Below are positions 9,317 to 17,917 of a DNA stretch of 35,548 nt, piece by piece. The DNA is from Cyclobacteriaceae bacterium (lineage in GTDB: Bacteria; Bacteroidota; Bacteroidia; Cytophagales; Cyclobacteriaceae): the NCBI GenBank assembly GCA_947457095.1, contig CANGUK010000012.1, positions 1 through 35,548 on the forward strand, read 5' to 3'. Both the position numbers and the translations under genes were made by a program. Each line of letters starts with the position of its first letter. The first letter of the stretch is position 1. The notes under the pieces are model-generated. The model ran no database searches and was not told the DNA's origin. It saw only the letters and a list, made by a program, of their open reading frames with translations.

Positions 9317-9349
9317 TAAAAAAGGAAGGCATAGAACCTTCCTTTTTTT
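9317..9349. terminator. Terminator-like hairpin in the lysA/histidine kinase divergent region
   Basis: AAAAAAGGAAGG-CATAGAA-CCTTCCTTTTTT. Confidence 0.6.
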
Positions 9350-9479
9350 GGGGTATGTAATTTAGAAAACCAACAAATTCAGAACGCTAGAATACGGGCA
9401 AAAAGGGGAATATGAAAGAAACTTCTTAAGATTACCCGTTAAAACTTGTTAAGAAGGGCTCCTCGCCCCCGTATCCGCT

Positions 9480-9487
9480 TAATTTTG
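9480..9487 (+). promoter_or_regulatory. Putative -7 box of the histidine kinase/response regulator operon
   Basis: TAATTTTG matches TAnnTTTG, 4 nt before ATG at 9492. Confidence 0.5.
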
Positions 9488-9491
9488 TAGC

Positions 9492-11207
9492 ATGTCCAAG
9501 AGTAGCATTACGTTGATTATTGTCTTGATGTCCCTGGCGAGCTTTGGCTTGATGGGCTTTCAATACTATTGGATACGAAATGCCATTCGGATCAACAAGG
9601 AGCGTTTTGACCAAAATGCACTGCAAGCATTGTCTGGTACCGTTTCGGAATTGGAGAAGGGAGAGACCTCGGATGTACTCCTCAATAAATTGATTAAGGA
9701 CCCAGAGTTAAAGGAGTCCATCTTCAAAAAAATTGATCCCATTGAATTGCAGGTTAACCCCACCCGAACCTATACTAGGCCTTCCCTAGTAGATACGCTA
9801 GTCCTATCCCCGGTACCTCAGGTGAGCAGTACCTTTCGTAGAATGCTACTTTCCCGAGGATTGGATGTGTCGATTATGTCGGAGTTGGAAAACTTTTTTG
9901 CCTACATGACTCCCGAGGTGGCCTCGTCCATGTTTACCCCGGACGAAATGCAGATTTTGCTTCAGGAAAAAGAGCGGCAGCTGGAGTATTTAACAAACAA
10001 ACAGCGATTTGCGAGGGAGCAGCCCAGGCCCTACACGGGGATTGTGCCTCAATTTGATACCGAGGTAAATCTTTCCGATGATGCCTTGGATAAAATCCGG
10101 AAGACCAACATCAAGATTGAGTTGATGAATCAGGCCTTTTCCGAACTCGCAGAAGGTCAGCAAGCGATCATGGATCGTCTCGACACAGCAAAGCTACGCC
10201 GCTTGTTGAAAAGCCAGTTGCTGGAAAAGGGAATCACGGAGGATTTTGAGTTGGGAATTAAGCCCGGTGAAGGAGAACTTATTGGTGTTGGACAGCTGCT
10301 TGACTCCCAGGTTTTGCTCCAGGAAGGGCTTCAATCCAAATTGTTTCCGAACGATATTCTGGGCAACGACAATTTCATTTACGTCTATTTTCCAGAGAAA
10401 AGCACACACGTATTTCGTCAGGTCTGGCTTCCGATTTCCAGTTCAATCCTATTTATTCTGGTCATCATTTTTTGTTTTTACTATGCGATACGGATCATTT
10501 TAAAGCAGAAAGCTCTTTCTGACATCAAAAATGACTTTATCAACAACATGACCCACGAGTTTAAAACTCCGCTTGCCACAGTAAGCCTAGCGGTGGAGGC
10601 CTTGCAGGATCCCGAGTTGAGCAATCAGGATACCTTCCGAAACAGGTACTTGGGAATCATTCGAGAAGAAAACACGCGTTTGGTGGAGCAGGTGGAAAAA
10701 GTTTTGCAGGCGGCAGCTCTGGATAGAAATGAGTTTAACCTCAAATTGGAGTCCATTCACCTCCCGGCCATGTTGCAGGCTTGCCTGGATCAGTTTGCGC
10801 TCCAAGTAGAAAATCGGGGAGGAAAATTGGAGTATAGCGGAGAAATGAAAGACCCCTACATCGTAGGAGATGTTTTTCACCTGACCCACCTTTTCAATAA
10901 CCTATTGGACAATGCCAACAAGTATTCTCCATCCAACCCTATGATCCGATTGGCCGTAAAAGAACAGGGCTCCGAAGTGCAGATCACCTTACAGGATCAG
11001 GGAATAGGCATGAGTCGGGATGCAGTAAAAAAGATTTTTGACAAATTCTACCGCGTTCCTACTGGCAACGTCCACGATGTAAAAGGCTTTGGCTTGGGTT
11101 TGTCCTATGTAAAAACGATGCTTGAGGCTCACCACGGCACGATCCAGGTGCAGTCCGAACTTGGAAAAGGGAGTATCTTCACCATTAACCTACCTAAAAA
11201 ACAATGA
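9492..11207 (+). CDS. Sensor histidine kinase with two TM segments and a large extracytoplasmic region
   Basis: H box FINNMTHEFKTPLATVSLAVEAL, N box HLFNNLLDNANKYS, G boxes DQGIGMS and GFGLGLSYVKTM; hydrophobic segments near both ends of the sensor region. Confidence 0.95.
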   Translation: MSKSSITLIIVLMSLASFGLMGFQYYWIRNAIRINKERFDQNALQALSGTVSELEKGETSDVLLNKLIKDPELKESIFKKIDPIELQVNPTRTYTRPSLVDTLVLSPVPQVSSTFRRMLLSRGLDVSIMSELENFFAYMTPEVASSMFTPDEMQILLQEKERQLEYLTNKQRFAREQPRPYTGIVPQFDTEVNLSDDALDKIRKTNIKIELMNQAFSELAEGQQAIMDRLDTAKLRRLLKSQLLEKGITEDFELGIKPGEGELIGVGQLLDSQVLLQEGLQSKLFPNDILGNDNFIYVYFPEKSTHVFRQVWLPISSSILFILVIIFCFYYAIRIILKQKALSDIKNDFINNMTHEFKTPLATVSLAVEALQDPELSNQDTFRNRYLGIIREENTRLVEQVEKVLQAAALDRNEFNLKLESIHLPAMLQACLDQFALQVENRGGKLEYSGEMKDPYIVGDVFHLTHLFNNLLDNANKYSPSNPMIRLAVKEQGSEVQITLQDQGIGMSRDAVKKIFDKFYRVPTGNVHDVKGFGLGLSYVKTMLEAHHGTIQVQSELGKGSIFTINLPKKQ

Positions 11208-11899
11208 GCAAGGCCAAACTATTAGTTGTAGAAGACGATCCCAACTTAGGAGACATCCTGCAGGAATACCTACAAATGAAGGGATACGATACCACGCTTT
11301 GTCGAGACGGAGAGGAGGGTTGGAATAAGTTTAAGAAAGACAAATTTGACTTGTGCCTGCTGGATGTGATGATGCCCAAAAAAGACGGCTTCACCTTGGC
11401 CAAAGAAATAAAGAAAGTACAGGAAGATCAACCGGTACTATTCCTTACCGCCAAAAATCAAAAAGAAGATGTAATCGATGGCTTAAAAATTGGAGCAGAC
11501 GATTACCTGACCAAGCCCTTTAGCATGGAGGAACTTTTGTTGCGAATATCCGCAATCCTCAAGCGTACGCAAAAAGGAGGGGCCGTAAGCCCATTAAAAA
11601 CGTACTCCTTTGGGGCATTTGTGCTGCACTACGATGAGCAATACATCGAAGGGCCAAAAGGAAAGCACAAGCTTACCTCCAAGGAAAACGAACTGATCAG
11701 ACTACTTGCCTCCGAAACAAACAAGCTAGTCAACCGAAGTCATGCCTTGAAGCAAATCTGGGGCGATGACAGTTACTTCAATGCACGTTCTATGGACGTG
11801 TACTTGAGCAAAATCCGTAAAATCTTGAAGGACGATCCTCGCGTGCAAATCATCACCGTTCATGGGGAAGGGTTTAAATTGATTGTGGGCGAAGCCTAA
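11204..11899 (+). CDS. OmpR/PhoB-family response regulator
   Basis: VVEDDPNLGDIL, LLDVMMPKKDGF, LTAKNQ, GADDYLTKPF; winged-helix SRSMDVYLSKIRKILKDDP-like end; 4-nt ATGA overlap with kinase. Confidence 0.95.
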   Translation: MSKAKLLVVEDDPNLGDILQEYLQMKGYDTTLCRDGEEGWNKFKKDKFDLCLLDVMMPKKDGFTLAKEIKKVQEDQPVLFLTAKNQKEDVIDGLKIGADDYLTKPFSMEELLLRISAILKRTQKGGAVSPLKTYSFGAFVLHYDEQYIEGPKGKHKLTSKENELIRLLASETNKLVNRSHALKQIWGDDSYFNARSMDVYLSKIRKILKDDPRVQIITVHGEGFKLIVGEA

Positions 11900-12909
11900 G
11901 AAACCAATTCCGCGCCGATTCCAGGTCCTGCTGGGAAGCGGACTTCCGTAGGAAAAATCTGTACGCCTCGCGCAGGATCCTTGGCCAACAGCATGGAACC
12001 ATCCATGTCTACATAATCTAGTAAGGGAGCGATATGAGCGATAGCGCTGATTCCCACCGAGGATTCGGTCATGCAGCCCACCATGGTTTTCAGCCCCAAG
12101 GATTTGGCATGTTGAATCATGCGTAGCGCAGGGGTGATTCCCCCGGCTTTGACTAGTTTGATGTTGATCCCATGAAATCTCCCCTGACATTTTTCAACAT
12201 CGCTTTCGTGGATGCAACTTTCATCCGCCATGAGGGGAAGTTTGGAATGGGCATACACCTCTTTCATTCCTTCTAGGTTGTCTTTTGCCAAAGGCTGCTC
12301 GATAAATTCGACTCCAAGGCGGGCTAGTTCTTCAGAATTGGTGATCGTTTGCTCTACCGTCCAGGCACAGTTGGCATCCACGCGGAAGACAGACTGGGTA
12401 TGCTTGCGGAGCTCTCGTACGATCTCCAAGTCATGTGCAGTGCCTAATTTTATCTTGTAAATAGGCCAATCCACTTCTTTCAACTTGGCACACATTTTTT
12501 CGACCGTGTCGATGCCGATGGTAAAGTTGGTAGTTGGAATTTGGGTCGGATTTAGGCCCAGGTATTCGTAAAGTTTTTTTCCCTGCTTTTTGGTGTACAA
12601 GTCCCAAGCGGCTAGATCAAGCGCACATTGTGCAAAGGGGTTGGCTTGAAAAACCTCTTTTCCCAGTTCCCACAATTCGGCCGGGGTACTCCATCCACCT
12701 CCCAAAAGAATAGGATTGAACTTTTCCAAGGTCTCCTGCATGTTGTCCAAGGTAATGCCGTAGAAGGGGTTGGTGGTAGACTCCCCTAGGCCATAGAGGC
12801 CGCCATCTTCTAGCCGGACGATTAAGGTTTCCTGTACCTCGCGGCTTTGATGGGCGATGGTAAAGCGGTGCTTCAAGGGTAGGTCAAAGCCTTGGACATG
12901 TAAATTCAT
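11896..12909 (-). CDS. Enolase-superfamily dipeptide (Ala-Glu type) epimerase
   Basis: YKIKLGT, FRVDANCAWT, EFIEQPLAKDNLEGM, LMADES, INIKLVKAGGI, GCMTESSVGISA motifs of the MLE/AE-epimerase group. Confidence 0.85.
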   Translation of the reverse strand: MNLHVQGFDLPLKHRFTIAHQSREVQETLIVRLEDGGLYGLGESTTNPFYGITLDNMQETLEKFNPILLGGGWSTPAELWELGKEVFQANPFAQCALDLAAWDLYTKKQGKKLYEYLGLNPTQIPTTNFTIGIDTVEKMCAKLKEVDWPIYKIKLGTAHDLEIVRELRKHTQSVFRVDANCAWTVEQTITNSEELARLGVEFIEQPLAKDNLEGMKEVYAHSKLPLMADESCIHESDVEKCQGRFHGINIKLVKAGGITPALRMIQHAKSLGLKTMVGCMTESSVGISAIAHIAPLLDYVDMDGSMLLAKDPARGVQIFPTEVRFPAGPGIGAELVS

Positions 12910-12993
12910 GGCATGATTTTTTTGGGTTTGACAAAAATAGGGGGAATTATTGCAGTCCTTTCCCTAGTTTTAATTCAAAATACCTGAAAAGAT

Positions 12994-14481
12994 ATGCATC
13001 ACCAGTGGATTGGTTTGAAAAAGAGGTTGTTTGTACCGCTACTTTTTCTTGGCATGGGCCTAAATTTTTCTCAAGCCCAAACGGGAGCTCCTCGCCTGAA
13101 AGCCGCAGATTTGGCCTCGGCTTATGAATCATACCGTGAACCGGCAATTACGCATCGGCGATTTACCCATGCTGACTTGCAGCCCTTGATTCAAAAGCAT
13201 GCTGCTCAATTTCAGGTCAACGCACTTGGAAATTCCGTCATGGGGAAGTCCATCAGTTCCTTGGACTGGGGAACCGGCGCGACCAAAGTGATGCTCTGGT
13301 CGCAGATGCATGGCAACGAAAGCACGGCAACGATGGCCTTGTTTGATCTTTTCAACTTTCTAGAGGGAAAAGGAGACGCACATCAAGAATTGCGGGATAT
13401 CCTTCGTTCCCAGCTGCAACTCAAGTTTATCCCCATGCTCAACCCGGATGGGGCAGATGCGTTTAAGCGGAGAAATGCCTTGGACATTGACCTCAATCGA
13501 GATGCGATTTCCTTGATTTCTCCAGAGGCAGTGATTTTGAAAAAAGCGAGGGATGACTTTGAGCCCGAGTTTGGCTTCAATCTTCACGATCAGCAGATCT
13601 ACTACAACGTGGTCAACACCCCAAAGCAAGCAACCATTTCCTTATTGGCCCCAGCATACAACGAAGCTACTGAGATCAATGAGGTTCGTGGAAGGGCCAT
13701 GCAGACCATTGCAGGGATGAACGAGCTCCTGCAGGAACTTATCCCAGGCCAGGTGGGCAAGTATGACGATGCCTTTGAGCCAAGAGCCTTTGGTGACAAC
13801 ATTCAGAAATGGGGAACAAGCACTATTCTGATTGAGTCAGGAGGCTTAGTAGGAGATACTGAAAAGCAAGAAATCCGCAAGATCAACTTTATGATTCTCT
13901 TGAATGCCCTGCATTCCATCGCCACTAAAAGTTATACCCAGTACCAGACGGCAGAATATTTTGCTATTCCTGACAATGGCTTTCAGTTGATGGATTTGGT
14001 GATCAACGAGGTGCAGATGCCCGTAAAAGGCAACTGGTATCCACTAGACCTAGCCATCCGAAGACGGGAAACAGAGTCTGCTGGAGGATATTTCCTCGCG
14101 GGCTCCGTGGAGGATCTAGGAGACATGCAAGTTTTTTATGGCATGGAGACACTAGATGCTACTGGCCTGAGGTATCAGGAAGGAAAAGTATATCCTACTC
14201 CTTTTGAAAGCGTAAAGGAGGTAACTCTTGAAAAAGCAATGGAACTCCTGCGTCAGGGCTTTATGGCCATTAAAGTGAAGCAAGGAAGCCCAAGACAGTT
14301 GCATGACCTTCCTTTGGTGGTGTTGAAAAGTAGCGACAAGTTTTCTGGAGGATGGACCACGGGGGCTGTACCCAACTTTTTCTTAACCCGAGAAGGAAAG
14401 CCAACCTATGCGGTGGTAAACGGCCACCTGATTCACTTGGATCGCCTTCCTTCTGAAATTTTCCGAAACCGCATCTTTTGA
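12994..14481 (+). CDS. M14-family zinc carboxypeptidase, exported
   Basis: Signal peptide; SQMHGNESTATMALFDL (HxxE); FIPMLNPDGADAFKRRNALDIDLNRD; FNLHDQ. Confidence 0.9.
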   Translation: MHHQWIGLKKRLFVPLLFLGMGLNFSQAQTGAPRLKAADLASAYESYREPAITHRRFTHADLQPLIQKHAAQFQVNALGNSVMGKSISSLDWGTGATKVMLWSQMHGNESTATMALFDLFNFLEGKGDAHQELRDILRSQLQLKFIPMLNPDGADAFKRRNALDIDLNRDAISLISPEAVILKKARDDFEPEFGFNLHDQQIYYNVVNTPKQATISLLAPAYNEATEINEVRGRAMQTIAGMNELLQELIPGQVGKYDDAFEPRAFGDNIQKWGTSTILIESGGLVGDTEKQEIRKINFMILLNALHSIATKSYTQYQTAEYFAIPDNGFQLMDLVINEVQMPVKGNWYPLDLAIRRRETESAGGYFLAGSVEDLGDMQVFYGMETLDATGLRYQEGKVYPTPFESVKEVTLEKAMELLRQGFMAIKVKQGSPRQLHDLPLVVLKSSDKFSGGWTTGAVPNFFLTREGKPTYAVVNGHLIHLDRLPSEIFRNRIF

Positions 14482-14509
14482 TGCGGTACGGTTCCTATAA
14501 TCAAAACCC

Positions 14510-15421
14510 ATGAAATCCAAAGAAAAAGGGGCTGGGCTCCACCCCCGAAATCTCCATCAAGGACGCTATGACCTCCCTGCATTGGCAGAGACGGTCCCGG
14601 AATTGAAGGAGGTCATTTTTACCAATGCGTATGGGCAACTTAGTATTGACTTTGCCAATCCAAGCGCGGTCAAGCTGCTCAATAAAGCCTTGCTTCTTCA
14701 TTTCTACGAGCTAAGTTACTGGGACATTCCGGAAGGATACCTCTGTCCGCCAATACCTGGTAGGGCAGATTATGTGCTTCATGTAGGAGATTTGCTCGCT
14801 CGGGATCACAACCGAAGAGTTCCTCAAGGCGCTGAAATACGGGTGCTAGACATAGGAACCGGTGCCAACCTGATTTATCCCATTTTGGGAACGAGTCTTT
14901 TTGGGTGGAGTTTTGTGGGCACTGAAATTGAGTTTCAGGCCCTATCCAATGCAGCAGAAATCATCGCTGCTAATTCGAGACTAGTGGATAAGGTGGCGCT
15001 GCGGTACCAATCAAATGTGGATGCTGTTTTCCAGACCGTCATTGAAGAAGGAGATTATTTTGACCTGAGTATGTGCAATCCTCCTTTTCATGAATCTGCA
15101 GAAGTGGCGCTTGAAGGCAGTCAACGGAAAATCAAAAACCTGAAAGGGAAAGCCCCTGCTGATCCAATACTGAATTTTGGAGGTCAGGCGACAGAATTGT
15201 GGACTGCGGGAGGAGATCTAGGATTTATTGGGCGTATGATTCATGAGAGCGTGGTATTCCAAAAGCAGGTTGGCTGGTTTACTGTATTGGTATCCAAAGT
15301 TACTCATCTCCCCTACTTCCAGGGGCAACTTGAAAAAGCAGGGGTTAAGTCTCAACGCGTAATCGAAATGGGACAAGGAAATAAGCGGAGCAGGATCTTG
15401 GCCTGGAGTTTTCTTCGTTAA
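14510..15421 (+). CDS. rlmF: 23S rRNA (adenine(1618)-N6)-methyltransferase
   Basis: LHPRNLHQGRYDLPAL, LDIGTGANLIYPILG, and DLSMCNPPFHES catalytic motif. Confidence 0.93.
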   Translation: MKSKEKGAGLHPRNLHQGRYDLPALAETVPELKEVIFTNAYGQLSIDFANPSAVKLLNKALLLHFYELSYWDIPEGYLCPPIPGRADYVLHVGDLLARDHNRRVPQGAEIRVLDIGTGANLIYPILGTSLFGWSFVGTEIEFQALSNAAEIIAANSRLVDKVALRYQSNVDAVFQTVIEEGDYFDLSMCNPPFHESAEVALEGSQRKIKNLKGKAPADPILNFGGQATELWTAGGDLGFIGRMIHESVVFQKQVGWFTVLVSKVTHLPYFQGQLEKAGVKSQRVIEMGQGNKRSRILAWSFLR

Positions 15422-15441
15422 TCCAATATAGAAAAGGTAGT

Positions 15442-15481
15442 TCCGCAGATTTTCGAAAAAAAAGAAACGCAGATCTGCGGA
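15442..15481. repeat. Intergenic inverted repeat with GCAGATCTGC palindrome
   Basis: TCCGCAGAT (15442-15450) / ATCTGCGGA (15473-15481); palindrome GCAGATCTGC at 15469-15478. Confidence 0.75.
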
Positions 15482-15514
15482 TATTTTTCTGTGGTAATCC
15501 GCGTGAAAAAAGGT

Positions 15515-16645
15515 TTATTTTTTGGCGAGCCTGTGGAAAACTTCCAGGTACTGCTCTGTTACACGATCCCAGGAGTATTTTGAAGTAAGGCCTTGACGGG
15601 CAGTTTTCCGGAGAGCATCCATTTTGATCGATTCCGTTTCTGCGAGTTCAACTAGGGATTTTACTCCTTCTATTGTTTTTTCGAAATACCACCCATGCTT
15701 TCCGTTTTGGAGCATCTCCTGGTTAAAAGGCGTGTTTAGGGCTAGAATGGCACAGCCATAGCCCAAGGCTTTGAGCATGGCCGGGTTGGTGCCGCCGAAT
15801 TCATGCCCATGAAAATATGCGTAACAATGTGAATAGAGGGAGGCAAGAATCAGCGGGTCGGTGACATAGCCGGTGAAAAGGACGCGGGGCCCCTCTTGGT
15901 TCTTCACTTTCTGGGCCCAGGCATCTGAAAAAGGAGCGTCTCCCACGATAACTAGGGGCTTGTTTGATTTGGATTGAAGGAACCCTTCAATGATGAGATC
16001 CGCATTGTTGTCTGGAATCAAGCGCCCTACGATCAGGTAATACTCCCGTGAGCGGAGATTCCAGGCTTGCAAAGGAGCATCCTCCACCTCATCCTTGGGA
16101 TTGGCTCCGTAGGCAATCACGACCGAATCTTTTTGAAATTCCTCCAGGTATACCCTTCTCATTTCATCGGAATCGTTGATGATCTGGTCAAAAGATTGGG
16201 TTGCCATCTTGGAAGCCCACTTAAAATAGCGGGCGCCCAAACCTTTCCACTTGGGTCGTAGCCATTCGAGACCGTCTACGTTGATGGCTGTAGGCTTGCC
16301 AAATAAGCGAGCAATCCACCCGAAAGGTCCGTTTCCAGAATTGACCACGAAAATCACATCCACATCCGAAAAGCAAGCATGGAGCATGGAAAAAAAGGTA
16401 TGACTCAGTTGCGTAAGGCTTTTGCTTTCTAGGGCAGGAGTGTAGATGCACTCGATACCATTGACGAATCTGGGGCGTGAGGTAAACAAGGACCGGTGGT
16501 TGTAGACCCGCACGGAGACTCCTTTTTCCACTAGGCGCTCGCCCAATTCCTTGACAAGGGTGTCGTAGCCCCCATACACATAGGGATAGCCTTTTGCACC
16601 CATGATGGCTACTTTTATATCACTAGGTGACGGCTTGCTTCCCAT
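15515..16645 (-). CDS. Glycosyltransferase, DUF1972/GT4-type (rhamnosyltransferase-like)
   Basis: VAIMGAKGYPYVYGGYDTLVKELGERL N-terminus and GHEFGGTNPAMLKALGYGCAILAL C-terminal sugar-nucleotide motif. Confidence 0.88.
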   Translation of the reverse strand: MGSKPSPSDIKVAIMGAKGYPYVYGGYDTLVKELGERLVEKGVSVRVYNHRSLFTSRPRFVNGIECIYTPALESKSLTQLSHTFFSMLHACFSDVDVIFVVNSGNGPFGWIARLFGKPTAINVDGLEWLRPKWKGLGARYFKWASKMATQSFDQIINDSDEMRRVYLEEFQKDSVVIAYGANPKDEVEDAPLQAWNLRSREYYLIVGRLIPDNNADLIIEGFLQSKSNKPLVIVGDAPFSDAWAQKVKNQEGPRVLFTGYVTDPLILASLYSHCYAYFHGHEFGGTNPAMLKALGYGCAILALNTPFNQEMLQNGKHGWYFEKTIEGVKSLVELAETESIKMDALRKTARQGLTSKYSWDRVTEQYLEVFHRLAKK

Positions 16646-16751
16646 TTATTCCCTCATTTTTAATAAAGGTTGCTACAATCTCCTTTAAATTTTTGATGTA
16701 ACGATCCTCAGAAAAGTATTCGATAATTCTTTTTCTTTCTTCTTCCCCCAT
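16623..16751 (-). pseudogene. Possible C-terminal remnant of a glycosyltransferase-like gene
   Basis: Minus-strand reading MGEEERKRIIEYFSEDRYIKNLKEIVATFIKNEGINGKQAVT*, overlapping the start of the next GT gene by 23 nt; fills the only large gap in the cluster. Confidence 0.5.
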
Positions 16752-16780
16752 TTCAAAAGCAGGGGGTTTTGCCGAGAAAA

Positions 16781-17917
16781 TTACCCCTTCAAAATTTCTA
16801 TAAAGGCCTGTTCCAAAGATAGGGAAAACTTCTCCGCGGAAAATTCCTGCAACCTGATTCTCCCTTTTTCCCCCAATTCCTTTCTTAGATCAGGATCATC
16901 CACCAAAAGCTTCATGGACTGAAAAAGTGATTCAACATCATTTTTTTCCAAAATCAAAGCAGCATCACCCGCCACTTCCATCAAAGCCCCCTGCCGTGAA
17001 ATGATGACTGGCAACCCAAAAGAGAAAGCCTCCAATACAGGCAATCCAAATCCTTCATTTGCCGAAGGAAAAGCATATCCCAAGGCATGCTGGAAATAAG
17101 AAGCCAATTGCTCATGGCTTACATAACCCGTGAAATCGACTTTATCAGTCAATCCCAGGATGTTTACCAATTCAATCAAATGATCGTAATCATCTAAAGT
17201 TTCTCTTGGACCCCTTTGTCCAACCAGCACCAGCCGGAGGCTTTCATAGCCCTCCATTTTTGTAAGTTTATCAAATGCCTGGATTAGTAAACCCAGGTTT
17301 TTCCTTTTTTCCAATACCCCAACATGAAGAAAATAGTCTGCTTGTGTAGCCGATGGTGAAACCGAAAGGGCTAAGCTTTCCGAAAGCCCAGAAGCCTGAT
17401 AAACCACCTTCATTGGAATAGATTTAAAAGGAGGCAATTCTTGTAACCGCATTTTAGAAAACTGGGTTATTGTGATGATTTCCCCGTTTTTTTGCAATCC
17501 TTTTTCTAAAAAATAGAGATAATACTTCAACCAAAGACTTTGGTAATGTTCAGGAGTATCCCAAAAACACGTGTCATGAATGACGGAAACTTTTTTCCCT
17601 TTTGCGAAAACCGGGCTTAAAATATCAGGACTGAAGACGATCGCTGCTTGGTGGTAATAAGAGAGTATCGGTAATGACACCTGTTTTCTGAAGAAATAGA
17701 GAAGCTGAAAAAGGAGGTTTTTCCACTTGGCTGTTTTTCCTCGGAAGAACTGATTTTGAATTACTTTCCGATAATTTGGGCTGATGACATAGTCGAAATC
17801 GCTGTTGTTTTTTTTGAGAATCTCATCGCAAAGAGTAACCATATAGGTTCTGATCCCTGTTTGTGCCACATACAGGTAAAAAACATCCACCACTACTTTT
17901 GGCCTATGCTTCTTCAT
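16781..17917 (-). CDS. Glycosyltransferase family 4
   Basis: FLHVGVLEKRKNLGLLIQAF, GYVSHEQLASYFQHALGYAFPSANEGFGLPVLEAFSFGLPVI, GDAALILEKNDVESL. Confidence 0.93.
   Translation of the reverse strand: MKKHRPKVVVDVFYLYVAQTGIRTYMVTLCDEILKKNNSDFDYVISPNYRKVIQNQFFRGKTAKWKNLLFQLLYFFRKQVSLPILSYYHQAAIVFSPDILSPVFAKGKKVSVIHDTCFWDTPEHYQSLWLKYYLYFLEKGLQKNGEIITITQFSKMRLQELPPFKSIPMKVVYQASGLSESLALSVSPSATQADYFLHVGVLEKRKNLGLLIQAFDKLTKMEGYESLRLVLVGQRGPRETLDDYDHLIELVNILGLTDKVDFTGYVSHEQLASYFQHALGYAFPSANEGFGLPVLEAFSFGLPVIISRQGALMEVAGDAALILEKNDVESLFQSMKLLVDDPDLRKELGEKGRIRLQEFSAEKFSLSLEQAFIEILKG

Noticed and set aside
9303-9491. Lysine riboswitch upstream of lysA
   Set aside because: Too little leader space given the -7-like box at 9300-9307, and no multi-helix structure was apparent; only a simple terminator-like hairpin is present.
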